A DNA stretch of 64,000 nucleotides, taken from the NCBI GenBank assembly GCA_000727475.1, contig KL647314.1, positions 526,812 through 590,811 on the forward strand, read 5' to 3'. This document shows positions 25,935 through 38,384 of this stretch, one piece after another. Made by a program: the position numbers and the translations under genes. The DNA is from Sarcocystis neurona. Lineage: Eukaryota > Apicomplexa > Conoidasida > Eucoccidiorida > Sarcocystidae. Under the pieces are notes generated by a model. That model saw only the letters and a program-made list of their open reading frames with translations. It ran no database searches and was not told where the DNA came from. The first letter of the stretch is position 1. Each line of letters begins with the position of its first letter.

Positions 25935-26865
25935 AAAACAGTACAGTGCAGTCTGAACGTCGTCATATTTTCCAAGATGCTTGGTAATGCCGACAACAGC
26001 GCGCTCTCCTACTACAATCAGGGTGCAGGACCGCACAGCGCCAGCCGGTTTTTTTACATCTAAGTGGTGCGTACGCTCCTTTGTAACAGTGTACTCGATG
26101 CAGTGTGCATGCTGAGCATTACAGCGTGTCTGCGTCCTCCGTTTCTGCTGCACGTCCTGCCGCCCTTCGATGACATCGGCTTCCTGCAACGTCGCCAACT
26201 CATAACGGCCGCTGTGTCAGCTGCCCCGCTAGGTATCCTCATCAGTCACCTCTTCACGTACGTGCATTTTCACATACATTTGTGATTATGTAAATTCATG
26301 TACCAGAGTCACTTCCCAGCAATGACACATGCTCGGCACTTCTTCCTCTGCACCACCGCAGCACTGCCTAATGAAATATGGGCTGTCCCAACATCATCGG
26401 CACACCACGCACACACACACAGTGCGTATACGTCTATACCACGTACAGCACCCCACGCGGCCGTGTTCGTCCTCGCAGCCACGCGATGCCTACCTAAGTG
26501 ATTCGACTCACACGGTCCTGCGCACGGACAGACCCGCATTTTATTTCATAAGTATTGTCCACATATGCTTTTTACACGCATGAAGCGTATAAGTATGTCA
26601 CGTCGTCGTCCGCGTCTACGTCACGTAGATACGTGTCCTGCAACAATATGGAAATCTGCCACAGGGGTCTGTGTATACGCATCGCGCGCATACATATATA
26701 TACAGATACATGCAGACGCACCTACACGAACATACGTGTTACATGCCAATTCGTGCAAGCCAGCCACGCGCTCGTCCCGCAAAGACAAAGCGCCGCCTCC
26801 ATGAGTAATGAAGTAGACAGAGAGGTCCCTAAAGCGACGCACAGCGTCCGCGTCTGTCGAAGCCC
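25935..26865 (-). CDS. HAD-superfamily IIA hydrolase, HDHD5/CECR5/YKR070W-like (partial, two exons seen)
   Basis: Exon 26865-26736 has an excellent acceptor (TTTATTTTTCGGCGTCAG) and a GTATGT donor. It encodes DAVRRFRDLSVYFITHGGG followed by an Arg and Leu-rich helix, the pattern of HAD motif II in this family (usually FLTNGGG, then R...L). A second stretch, from an acceptor CTTAG before 26059 to about 25935, encodes TLIVVGERAVVGITKHLG then YDDVQT, matching the family's LVVGxxxVxxxAxxxGFxxVV strand-helix. In other species these are mitochondrial or cytosolic phosphatase-like proteins of uncertain substrate. The two pieces do not share a splice phase, so at least one exon between them is missing, as are motif I (DxDG) and the C-terminal metal-binding motif. 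The Asn of TNGGG is His here. Family call by eye only. Confidence 0.5.
26094..26254 (+). other. Coding-like plus-strand frame overlapping the HAD locus
   Basis: An open frame with codon choice like genuine exons (LLHVLPPFDDIGFLQRRQL, then a hydrophobic AAVSAAPLGILISHLF) bounded by AG acceptors near 26095-26110 and a GTACGT donor after 26254. It lies opposite the minus-strand frame that leads into the second HAD exon. Only one of the two is likely to be real; I cannot decide which. Confidence 0.3.
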
Positions 26866-28179
26866 CTGACGCCGAAAAATAAACTTCTTGTACGCATGCT
26901 TCATTCTCAAAGGACCCACCCACTTGCACACACGTGGATGAGTCGAGAAATACGCGCCACACGACACGAAATTGTAAAATAAGAGAACTCGGCGCACACA
27001 TACAGACACGTAAGTACATATATGCACCACACGTGTGTGCATGCGTCGACACATAGAGACAGACAAATATACACATCTGTATGCACGGACAAACATGTGA
27101 ATACACGTTTGTGTAAATATATGTGCGCAGAAAGGTAACTGCGAATATATATACGTTCACACGCACACGTATGCATAACATATGCCTACAGATAGATATA
27201 ACGACACATATGATGCGCGCACGGGTTATATCTGCAAGGCAGCTCTTCATTGGGTGACGGGGCGCGTTGGCGTGCCGCACACGTAGCCACAGTCTTAAAG
27301 TAACGCAATCACAGTAGCAACAGCCGTGACGCAAAAACGCTGAGTTGCTGCTGCTGCCGGTGGTACTGCAGGAGTCCCCTCCCAGCAGCACGCGCTGCTG
27401 TTGCTTCTTCTTCTTCACTACACCGAACGCACCCGCTGCTGCTGCCTCAGGACACCAGCAGCAGTTGCGGTACTGGAATCGAGGCACACACGACGAGACC
27501 CTGCAATGCTGCAGTACCGGTCAGAGGAGCAGCAGCGTGTACTGCCACAACGTAGGGGAGCAGTCCCTGGTTTGGCAAAGACACGCTAGCAGCACCAGCG
27601 ACTACTGGTGGGAAACCACGGCAACAGCAACAGCTCTTCTAACAGACGACCCTCTGCGGCCAAAGTAGTTGCTCCTATAGTAGCCGCTACTCGTGCAACA
27701 ACAACGCGAGAGGAGAGGCGGCTGCAGCAGCAGCGACGGCGTCGCGGCATCATCAGGTGTTCTACAGCAGTGCAGTGACAGCCGCAGTCGGTACCTCATC
27801 ATAGAACACACAGCAGTAGCTGCTGTCTATAATCATTACGCATACACATATATATACGTAAACACACAGACCTAAACACTTATTGCTTACGGATTCAAAT
27901 AGAAACACTCCTGCGTAGATATGTACATATGACTGCATACACGGATATGTGTACTTATGCAGGTGTATGTACACACCCTCACAGGTACACATACACGCAC
28001 GTATGGGGACGACGTGCAAATATGTGGTTCACGTATACAGATAATATTTACGAGCGAACGTACACCAAGCAGTAACGCATATACACAGAAGAAGCTGTGA
28101 ACCGAGTGAGTAGCGCTTTTTGCCTTCTTTGTGCTTGTGCATCCATCGTAGAAACAGTTTGTCCTCATCTTCTCCTTAC
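26866..28179. other. Intron-like or intergenic sequence
   Basis: Alternating TGTATATAC filler (26990-27190, 27830-28020) surrounds CAG/CTG clusters at 27340-27790. The 5' exons of the HAD-like gene, including its DxDG motif, are expected on this side but I could not find them. Confidence 0.45.
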
Positions 28180-30479
28180 ATGGCCTCGCATGGCTGCGCT
28201 GCTGTTGCTGCTTCGGAGGCCGCAGATGTCTGTGCCGCTGCTGTTGATGCTTTGCCTGCGTGCACGTCTGCGTCATCTGCTGTTGTACAGGCGCTTCCCT
28301 GAGCAGCAGCACAGCGTCCTGCTACCACTGGTGGTGGTGCTGCTGGTGCTGCTGCTACTGCAGCTTTGCTTTCTTGTCGCCGAAGGGGGCCCTTCGGCGC
28401 TCGCAGAGAAAAGTCCTCCTCTGCTGTTCCGCGGAAGAACACATGCTGCTGCTGGTACTTGTGCTGTTGCTGATGCTGCTGCTGCTTCTGGTCGTGTGGC
28501 TGATGGAGCTGCTCACGGTGCTGCTGCTGAGACTCCAGCTGCCAGTCTCGCTGCCGCCGTCCCTCCTGTTGCCACGGCTCCTCGTACTCTTGGTGCCACA
28601 AGTGGTGCTGGTGCTCATGCGGGTGGGGCGAAGACGGCGCAGCAATCGCCCGAGGCGACAGCTGCGCCGAAGGAAAACCCGGGCGCCTCACATCTCCTGG
28701 CGAAACCCGCACTCGTGCTCTGTACGCAGGACATGTCTCGCAGCCTTCTGCTGACAGGATATCTGGCCTTCTGCTGCTGCTCCCACTGCTGCTGCTCGGA
28801 CTGCCACTCCCACAGCTGCTGCGGCTGCCACTCCCATAGGTGCTGCTGCTCTCGCGGCTGTTACCGCTGCTTCTCCTGCGGGGAGAGTACACGCCAGTGT
28901 TGCCAGCGCATCCTCTATCTTCCTCCTCCTCCACCTTCGCGACAGCAGCAGCAAAAACAGATTTGTTGTCCAATTTGCCTTCAGGAGAAGCCAAGAAGCT
29001 CGTCACCTGTTCTTCCTTACTTGCCACCTCCTCGACCGCGGCAGCCACCTCCTCGACCGCGGCAGCCACCCCCCTGCTGGCAGCTCCCCTTGGAGCCGCT
29101 GCTGGCGTATCTGCTGTAGCTGTATCCGCGCCTTCTACTGCTGCGTTTTCTGCTGCTGGTGACGCTCCGGCTCCCTGCTCTGCAAAGCGCTCCTTTGCAG
29201 GAACAAATCTGATGCGGTTCCCAACAAGTCGAGAAAGTAGAAAAGCCGTGTCCACGCCTTCGCCCTCCCTGTCTGCAGGTGCTTCATTGCCTTCGGCTCG
29301 TGGCTGCTGCTCTTGTTGCCGCGGTTCCCCCCCTGCAACCCGCCCAACTAAATTCTGCTGCAGCGCATCACAAGCGGCAGCAGCAGCAGAGGCGACCAGC
29401 TTGGCCGTCCCCACACCTGATGGACCCGAATGGTTAAATGCAGTACACACAGTGCTGCTGTCGTGGCTGCCGGCACTGCTGCTCCCACTACGGCTTCTGC
29501 TGTTTCTGCTCTCGCTGGTGTTGCCGCTGTCGCCGCTACTGCAGCAAATGCTGTTGTCGTTGCTGCTGCAATTGGCGCTGCTGCTGCTGCTGCAATTATC
29601 GCTGCTGCTGCAATTACTGCTGCTGCTGTTGTTCGTGTCGTCCTCGATGCAGTGCCAACTCTCCTCCTTGTACAGCCCCCCGTCTAAGCACGCACTGCCG
29701 CTACTGCCGTCTTTCCAGTTGCTGCTGCTCTGGTGGGTTCTCTCGTTATTGTGATATGCCGATCGACCGCTGCTTCTTTCCTCTTCAGCTGAGCATGCAT
29801 GGTCTGGGATACGTACGCCTGCTTCCCCACCGGGTGCTGCTGCTGTTACTGCTCGCGTAGCTCGTCCTGCTGCGTGTAACGATGCTGACTCTCCTGGCAG
29901 TGCTTCCTGCTGTTCATCTTCACTGTTAGCAGCAGACACGACCGCAGAAAAAGACGAGGCTGCAGAGGCTTCCCCAAAGTCGAGGTTCATATCAGCCATC
30001 CAGTTTTTGCAACACCAGCAGGAGGTGCAGCACGTGCTGCTGCAGCTGCTTCTTTCGTTGCCGCCGAAGAGCGACGGTGACCTCGCCTCGCTGCTGCTGC
30101 CGCTGTTTCCGCCCATTCGCTGCGCGCAAGTTGTCTGCTGCAGCGCCTCGCCCCTTCCCGCCCTCAAACTGCTGCTGCTGGTTCTGCTGCTGCCAGCACT
30201 GCTGTCGCTTGCGTTGCCGCTGCTGTCGCTACCGCTGCTGTCGCTGCCATCGTCGCTGCTGCCCGTGCTGCCCTGCGCAGTCAAAATCGGCGTGTTGCTT
30301 CGCGTGTACGCAGCGGGAGAAGGAGAGGCAGCAGACGCGGCAGAAAGAGAAGAGGAGACAGTGCGGGAAAAAGGAGCAGCACCTCTCCCTTCACTCAGAG
30401 GACACGCGGGCAGCTCGTGCAAACCGAAGCGGTGAGCACTCGACCGCCACAATGCCGCACGCGTAAAATCTCTCGCTTT
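28180..30479 (-). CDS. Large low-complexity exon, Ser/Ala/Gln-rich protein of unknown function
   Basis: A 2,300-nt exon with a strong acceptor (CTGCTGTTCTTTGCAG) before 30479, in phase 0, and open for 766 codons. It ends either at a TAA stop or, overlapping it, at a GTAAGG donor (28179-28174) in phase 2; the donor is a near-perfect consensus, so the protein may continue. Composition is Ser, Ala, Gln and Gly runs broken by unique pieces: HRFGLHELPACPLSE near the start, a Cys-rich CCTSCWCCKNW with DMNLDFGEAS around residues 160-185, RLVGNRIRFVPAKERF near residue 425, and a His/Gln-rich tail. A short tandem repeat gives two to three copies of an EEVAAAV unit. No domain is recognised. The first exon upstream of 30479 is unknown. 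Confidence 0.6.
29023..29073. repeat. 21-bp tandem repeat, about 2.4 copies
   Basis: Unit GCCACCTCCTCGACCGCGGCA repeated perfectly at 29023-29043 and 29044-29064, with a partial third copy. It lies in frame in the low-complexity exon (minus strand) and encodes a 7-residue acidic/alanine unit, so it can change copy number without a frameshift. Confidence 0.85.
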
Positions 30480-33400
30480 CTGCAAAGAACAGCAGCACCA
30501 ACAGCAGCAACACTAGCAACATCCGCACCAGCAACAACTGCGCAAGCAGCTGCAGGAGCGCCTGCAGCACCAACAGAAAGAGCCACCGGCGCCGCAACAG
30601 CCCCAGAAGCAGCAGCAGCAACATCACCACCTGGAACAGCAAATGCGACAGCAGTTGTAGCAGCAACAGCTTCCACTGCAAACGCAACAGCAGCCCCGCA
30701 AAGACAGCAACCGTCACAGCAACCGCAGCATCACCAACAGGCTCATCCGCGGCTGCTACAAGAGCAGCATTATCAGTGAACCCCGAAGAATGAAAATGCG
30801 ACAGCCTGAGGAGTGTGCTCATCCCCGACTGCGCGTGGCGCACGCGCAGACACGCGACGGCGACGCAGACACAGAGGAATGACACTTGAGAACATTTTTG
30901 TACGCCTGTGCCTGCTTTCACTTGAGAAGACAAGGAAACAGCAGCAGCGGCCAGAGTTGTGCCGTCTACATTCACACACATGCACACCACAGCACCCCGC
31001 CACAGCCGCCCCCCGGTATATCTCTTCCTCTAGATGACGACGCCCACGGACGAAGCGAGCGAGTGGCCTGGTGAGAAGGAAACCCTGCTGAGAGAGACAC
31101 GGCGTGTGGCAGTCGACGGCGGCTTCCGACGGTTGCACAACAGAGAGGGGTCAGGAGTGTGAATACATCCAATGGAACATCTGAGTATGTATGTGAAGAA
31201 ATGCGCGCAGAAGCAAAGAGTCCGGTAGCGCGAGGCAGGAAGCCACGAGGCCACCTGAATGCGTCAAGCGGATACACAGGGACTAGAGAACGGATGTGCA
31301 CGCGTGTCGTATCTATACGGGTCAGTATACAGGTAAATACCCTACGCAGTGAATACCGCCTAGGGATGTACGTAAGCACACAGGCGTACAGCTATAGGAG
31401 GATGCAGCCGTCACCGTGCAGACACTGAACGCGGAGAGAGAAGCGGTGTCCGTAGACCGGAAAGAGGAAGACAATTTCGCAGAGATAGAGGTGGTGTACG
31501 TACACCCGGAATGAAAGGCATTCCACGTCGGCTGCTGTACACGTGAACTGTTGTCGGACATCCGTAGCGCACAATGGCACGGGCTGGCCGTCCATCCGGA
31601 CATTACGGACGTGATGCCTCGAGGGCCTCATCGCAGGGCGGCTATACAGTCCACGCAACCATATAAGCATATTCATATAAATGAGGGTAATGTACCCGCT
31701 ATTTCTGCAACGTAAAAATTAGGCATCTTCGATTGGAAGTCGGCGTGCACACGCCCACAGTCGTGCACCCTATGTAAACAGAAATTTTGTCGCCAACCCT
31801 CGTGACATCCGGCGGACGAGCAGGCCGTCGAGTTGAAAAAAAGGTGTCTCTAACAGACAACGGTGAGAGGGGAAATAGTATGGCGTACGCGGAGTCAAGA
31901 GTACGTACAGCCACCACGGGCGTGTGTCGTGGACGCCGTTGACACCGCCAGGTTCAGGCGAAACTTCGGCAACGCCCAACACGGGGATACCTACACCCTT
32001 GATTATCATATCGCGCAGGTGCTCCTGTGCTCCTACAGTTGCGTCAGCAGAGTGTGGATGCGCCAGAGCACTATCAGTGACCTGTATGTACACCGCATGT
32101 GGGGCGTGTGTGTACACTGGACGGCTGTTAGGGAGACGTGTGCGCGCTCCAGTATGTCCCTGCGGTGGAGATGCCATGCGGGGTGTATGCGCACCAAGAT
32201 ACCATCCGAGTGTATGAATAGCGAAGATCACGTGTGGACTGTCTATACAGGGGGAGAATAAACGTGTTAATGCGCTTATGCTGCGGCGCATGCCGGCAGT
32301 GTGGCTGTATGTACACCGATATTTCATACGTGCGGGCGGCGTCCGTTAAACTGCCGTCGCGGAGGAATGCACTACAGGTAGCGCAGTGGCGTTACACACA
32401 ATGCAGCCGCCTCCTTGGGGTGTACGCACACCGGGAAAATGCGTGAGGGGTGTCCAGACACTGAAGCGCCCAAGGTCATGTGTGCAGACACCAGACGGTT
32501 GGTACGGTTAAACCACCCAAATTTACCTTTTCCGCCAGTGGCAGTCCCGGTACGGCTTGAAGAAGAACAGCTGATGAAGGAAGATCAAACGGCTCGGCGA
32601 GGGCGCTAGAAACCAACAGCAGCTGCTCACACGCACACAAAGGTAAACCGCAGGACGTTTGCACGCAACCCTGCGCATGCAGAGAAACAGAGAAGACAAA
32701 CCCTAGACAAAGCTGGCCATCCTTTTTACTGTTCTAGTGGTCCTAGTAAATTCTGGACTACAGAAGTATTCTGTTTCTCTCCTCTCTTCAGTGAGACCTG
32801 CGGCGGCGGCAGCAGCACGTGTCACAGACAAACGCCGAGCAGCAACTGTCCCGGTTCGACATCCGGTAGCACAGCAACGGCAGCAGCAGCGCCTCCGCCA
32901 GACGCTGCAGGGGCAGTCCGCGCACCGCGCTGTAGCAGCAGCGGCGGCAAAAAGCAGCACCACAGCTGCACCCCAAACACGTCACAGCGCAGCACCCTGC
33001 CGCAGCAGCAGCTGCGGAATGCTAGACGATCAGAAGAACGCTGAAGGAGCAGAACGCTGTCACGGCAACAAAAAATATGTATATATGCGTAGACACAGGT
33101 AGACATACCGGACACACAGGTACACATACACATCTTTGTGTACAGGTACACATATATGCACGTATTTCTGCAGCGGAAGCGGGCACTCTTTGTCATGCGT
33201 ACAACTAAGTTGTCCACCACGCACAACTATCGATATTGCCACCTCTATACGTTCACGTGCACGACTGTAACGTATACATCCTCCCGAGTATACTTACACA
33301 TGTGCACCCTTTTCTGAGGCTCCCTGTGCACACAATACTGCAAACGAGTGTACGTGGCAAAATTCCTCGCCGCTCACCAGAACAGTTCTTTGTACTTAAG

Positions 33401-33995
33401 TGCCCAACGTTTCTCTACACATCTGAGTCGTTCTCTCTTTATATCTGTCCTTCCTTCTTCATTTATATGTGTGACTACGCACATACACACGTATGTGCAG
33501 ATCGACGTACCGGTAGGTCTGTGTAGCGACTCACGGACACGTGCATCGATATGCGTATATACATACACATGTATATAGAGACGTCTACATTTCTTCGCAC
33601 ACACATACATGTGTGTGTATATACATATATATATATGTATCATTTATACACTCGGGGGCAGCCCCCCCCCCTCGTCATTTCCTGTTCTAGAAGACTCTCT
33701 TCGTCTCTCTGTACACGTACGTCGACCTGCCGAGTTAGGGTATTCACTTGTGTACACGTATATACACGTACGTAAGTAGCAGTCTGCTTTCTCGCTCTGT
33801 TAGTAGACTCTTTCTTCCCTGCGTGTCTGCGTAAATGCTACGCACAAACGTCTGCACCAGTGCACAAACGTACACACACAAACAAAGATATATATATACA
33901 CCTATATCTGTACGCGTATACCTGCACATATATGTATGTACGCATACGTTCGTGTATGGTGCGCTACAAGAAAGAGAGGTAAATAGAAACCTTAC
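30480..33995. other. Between two minus-strand genes; several coding-like minus fragments
   Basis: A CAG array lies at 30486-30730. Three minus-strand pieces have exon character. About 32546-32624 has a TTTCTAG acceptor and GTAAAT donor (EPFDLPSSAVLLQAVPGLPL). About 31915-32090 contains LRDMIIKGVGIPVLGVAEV. About 31500-31620 contains VRMDGQPVPLCATDVRQQF and ends at a GTGTAC donor. They could be 3' exons of the PPP4R2 gene or a further gene. At 31860-32090 plus-strand frames are open too, so strand is uncertain there. A piece near 33175-33240 (NLVVRMTK) could follow the PPP4R2 exon at 33996, but its acceptor is weak. Confidence 0.35.
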
Positions 33996-36900
33996 TTTGC
34001 GAAGAGCAAGAAACAACTTCTCGAGAGTGCGATAAATCGACGGCCCGAGGAGCAGCTCGCAAAGTCGCTGCACCGTGAGTGGCGGCCTGCGTTTGCACAC
34101 CCCACAGCAGCAGCACCAGCCCACCACACAGTGGCGAGTAGCACGTCCCAAAATTGCGGCTGCACCGCTGCCGCACAGCGATTCTTACCCTCTCCTCTGG
34201 ATCTGCTCGCACATACATTATATACCCGTACGGACAACAGGAATATATCAAGGCCACAGCAGCAGAGCAGCAAACGACCATACGTATCTACATATATATA
34301 CGTATACACACAGACGGAGAGAGAGACCATACATGTATAATAGGGAGAACGTGGGAGAGACACATACAGAGAACGACACATAGATTCATGCCTCTGGAAC
34401 TGCTCTGTATATACGCAAGATTACACGTGCAGCTACCTAGAAGCAGCTGTACGCCGAGATCGGCACAGCAGACGGTATATATGTGAAACCCCCAGCAGTG
34501 CGGAAAATAGCGCGGCACACCGCAGCAGCAGCAGGAACTTTTCTCTTTTCGGCAGGATCGACACCTTCACAAACTGCAGCAGGTGCACGAGAATACCAGG
34601 AGAACTGCTGCAGAACAGCAACATCTCAACCAACAAAGCATCGGGCAGGACCGTCCTTGACAGCGACGCGGAAGAAGCACTTCGGTGTTTATAGACGTGC
34701 AGAAACGTAGGAGGAGTAGTAGTCGCAGGTGCCTCTCGGCGCCTAGCCACTGTCTGTCAACTACAGGCAGCGCAGCCGGAGCGGCCTTACACGAGATGCA
34801 ATGTGGCAACAGCAGCCGCAGCACGTGCCGCAGTCCAGCGGTAGCAGCATCTCAACAGCAGAACCGCGCATGCACCAGCAACACCAACCCAACAGCAGTG
34901 GGCCTCATCCCCACAGACGAAGAAGCAGCAGCGCGAGTTTCAGCGGAGATCCAGAAGCAGTGGAAGTGCGGGCAACGCAGCAGTGCAGCAGCAGCAGCAG
35001 CACGTCAGCAGCACACTGGTCGCGCAGCACCTGCGACGTAGCAGCACCAGCAGCGGTAACACATGAACAACAGCACGAAGACGCAAATCACACGATCAAC
35101 AGCGGGAGGAGTCGTCGCAGCAGCAGGAACTGTAATAAGACTCCCAGCAAGAAGACACACCGTACGGCTGCGGCACGCGGGCATCCGCGTCACCAACAGC
35201 AGCATCCCACACCAGCAGGCAGGAGCAGCAGCTTTGTCGGCAGAGGGAATCTGAACCCGTTAGAGGCGGCAGCAGCAGCAGCAGCGGCGGTACGAGTGAC
35301 CATCGCAGCCACGGCAGCAGCAGCGCAGCACGACGCCTCAGCAGCACCCGCATCTGTCCGAAGCCGCGGCGGCGCAGCAGTAGCCGCACTTGCCGGAGGA
35401 GCCCGGCAGTCCACACGCTCACCGCTTGAGGCTGCTAACTGCAGAACGTGTGTGCAGCCTGAGCAGCACTAAAGGAAGAAGGCCACAAGAGCTCTTTCCC
35501 TGCAGGTATGGGCAGCAGCCCACCCAAAAAAGAACGACAACGTATGCAGGGCAGCGGGTCGGGGCAGCAGCAGCAATAAGAGAGAATACGAAAAAAAGCA
35601 GAGCGGCAGCTAACCTCGAGAATTGCACCACCTGGTAGCAGCACCAGTTTCTGGCGGCCTCCCAGTCGAAGCCCGCTCGGCCAATGCGTTTACCGCGGCT
35701 GGTGCTCGTTGTCTCCGTGAACACCTGGTCGATAACGAGAAGCACGCAGTTCTTACAGCTGCCGCGTTATGACGATATTTGTTGCAGAATGACCCACGGG
35801 TGACTAGGGACATACATACGCGTACACGTACACACAAACCGTAGGAGTACATACAGAGAGACAGATACATCTGCACTGCGTACGCCCTCCGTATGCACAC
35901 AACCCCCCTGCGTCCCGACGCCGGGACGACTCCACATGCATACATACATATATGTGTGCAGGCAATACACATATAAATCATCCCAACTTCAATACGTACC
36001 TACATGTATGTGTATGTATACATATATATACACTTCGTACCGACTTCAGGAGGGGTGTACGTACACATACATATATATATACACAGAGAGAGAGAGAGAC
36101 TGCGTACCGACTTCAGTACGTGCATACATACATTTGTATACTCTTATCTGTAACACATACATATATGCGTATACAGAAAAAAACGGCGAGCACGTCCGTC
36201 GCCCAGGCGCTCCAGGCCTGCGGTGTATACGAAGGCAAGACCTATACACAGGCACTCCGATGCAAAAACACGCGGTACGGAAGGACAGGGCTCCCTCCTG
36301 CTTATCCCCCCACGCGTCTCTCTCACACGTCCGTCTGTCCTCGACAAGTCTACGCACATACGCAGGAAAAAGCGTAGGCGGCGAGGGAAGCGTTCACCAA
36401 CATGCGTTGCTTCTCTGGAACGCCGTCCTCGAGCTGTGCCACGGCACGCTGCTGTACTTATTATGCCACGGAGAATCCACTACACTTCTGCTGCACGGGC
36501 GCCGGCGTCACGTCCCTGTCGTCGTCCAGCTGCGGAGTCCCGGCAGCAGCACGTCCTCTCCGGCGCGCCCCCTCCGTCGCAGCACACACAAACGGGCCTG
36601 CCCCTCGCTACTACGTGGCTTCGACGAGATGGACAGCGACGGAAGCCTCCAAGACCCTCGGCCGCGCTGCAAGCAGACTTTGCATGCTTGTGTATGTTAG
36701 CTGAGACGGGAATGCACTAGAAAGAAAGCGAGTGCGCCTCACGCGGCTGCGGACGTATACGCCTACGAGAGAGACGGCAGTGAACGACGTGCTGTTTGGC
36801 ACTTTCATATATGTAAATATGTATATATGCATGTGTACACGCGCGCAGGTGAAAGAGACCGGCGCATGTGCGTCTACGTGGATTTATTTAGGGTGGGCGC

Positions 36901-38384
36901 GGGGACACAGATATATATACGTGCGAAGAGAAGGTGCCTGTCAACCTTCAGAGAGGGAAAGGCGCATGCGGAGGCTTCCTTGGACAGACGCAGGCACACC
37001 AATACAGGCGCATGCGTCGTCGCACCCTGTGATACTATACATGCAGCAGGCGAGAACGCAAGGGGACTGCCCAGAGAAGAGCGTGGAGATGTATACAGAG
37101 ACGCAAACACATATACCCATACACACAGTCACACACACACACACACACACAGGTACTGTCCGAGAAAGACAGTGGGAAAGGAGGGGACAAGAGAGAATTC
37201 GAAGATAATTCGGAGTGTACAGACACCCCCGGAAGTCCTGGTCTCCAGCGTGCATGCGCTTGTCCCGGAGACCGAGGACGGAAAGCGAGAGAGGTGGGCG
37301 GAGCACACCTGATCGATTTTTGCTGCTAAGACAATTTTGACGATACTCCAGGGATAGCGGCACGTGCCTCGTCTTGCGATCTCCTTTGTAACGTCTTCTC
37401 CTTCCTGCGGCACCGGAGGGAGGGGGGTGGCCGTGCTGCCGGTGGGTGCCGCGTTACTGCTGTTGCGCTCTTCCGACAGCGTGGGCAGCAGCACCCTCCG
37501 TCGCTTGCTGCTGCGGAAGACGGCTGCTGGCCCCCCCGCGCCCCCCCGCTCTCCTCCGTCGCTGCAGCAGTTGCAGCCGCAGCAGTACACCACGCTGCTG
37601 CCCTCGTCGCCACAGCTGTTTCTCGTCGTAGCGATTGACGAGGAAGAGGAAGAGGAGCTTCCTTCACTCTCGCAGCTTCTGCTGCTGCACGCACCATCCT
37701 CCTCGTCCAAGCACACACCACCTGACCCTGCTGCTGCTGCAGCAGCCCCGGCGTTTCCTTCCTTCACGTTTCGCGAGCTGCCTCCGGCGACTGCTGCAGC
37801 TCTTGAGCTGCTGCTACTGCTGCTGTTGCTGTCTTCATCTTCCTCGAAGTACGCCCAGAGCGCGCCGGACGACTGGCGCTGCTGCTGCCGCCCGCCGCGC
37901 CCTCCTCCCCTCGCCTTGTTGCTGCTGTCCCCCCCGCCACCGCCGCTGCTGCTGTTGAAGCAGTCGCCAGCGCTGCTCAATCTCGCAGCATGGTAGCTCT
38001 CTACAAAGTCAACGATACGCTGCAGCGTCAAACGATAGATGGCGTATTCTGCAGCAGACAAGAGACTCCCGCTGCCCTCGGCTGCTGCTGCTGCGCCTGC
38101 TGGAGAAGCAAGAACGGAGCTTCCTCGCATACTTCCTCCTTCTCTCCCCCCTCCTGGAGACCCCTCAGGCCCTGCAGCTGCTCCTGGTGCAGGCGCTGAC
38201 ACGACCGGCGGAGGGGGTGCTTCTGAGGAGGCTGCAACGCGGGAGGGACTGATATATCGTCCTTCCCCCCCACTCGCATGCAACGCCGTCACAGCTTTAG
38301 GCGCAGCAACAGGGCTGGCCCCTGCCCCCCCCCGATGCTACTGTGGCTGTGGTCGCTGGCGAGGGCTGTTGTAGGCGCCGCCAT
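33996..38384 (-). CDS. PPP4R2: Protein phosphatase 4 regulatory subunit 2 homologue (partial at 3' end)
   Basis: Three exons join with matching phases: exon 1 to 37309 (donor GTGTGC), exon 2 35724-35615 (donor GTTAGC) and exon 3 34086-33996 (acceptor AACGCAG, donor GTAAGG). Across the junctions the protein reads YPWSIVKIVLAAKIDQVF, then FDWEAARNWCCYQVVQFSR, then PPLTVQRLCELL and a YRTLEKLFLALRK helix. This lines up with the PPP4R2 core, whose signature is IPFTIQRLCELL after an IxWSxxK...KLxxV segment. PPP4R2 recruits PP4 catalytic subunit in DNA-repair and centrosome complexes. A likely N-terminal helix (AEYAIYRLTLQRIVDFVESYH) is separated from the core by about 200 residues of Gly/Ser/Ala-rich sequence with an SSKRRR basic patch. 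The frame is open to at least 38292. The best start, ATG 38384, is one base out of frame because of a G9 run (38325-38333). Exons after 33996 are not settled. Confidence 0.75.
34087..35614 (-). other. Intron 2 of the PPP4R2 gene, packed with CAG/CTG repeats
   Basis: About 1.5 kb between phase-matched splice sites. The plus strand carries CAG/AGC clusters (34520-34620, 34800-35060, 35100-35400), hence CTG on the coding strand, giving long but meaningless plus-strand frames rich in Gln, Ser and Ala. The other large intron (35725-37308) instead holds TATATG/TACACA filler, GA- and CA-dinucleotide runs (36080, 37130-37151) and a GC-rich block at 36400-36680. Confidence 0.6.
37130..37151. repeat. 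(AC)n dinucleotide microsatellite
   Basis: Perfect alternation of A and C over about 22 bases in intron 1 of the PPP4R2 gene. Confidence 0.9.

Noticed and set aside
34801..35472. 223-codon plus-strand Gln/Ser/Ala-rich frame
   Set aside because: It lies wholly inside a phase-confirmed PPP4R2 intron and consists of CAG arrays.
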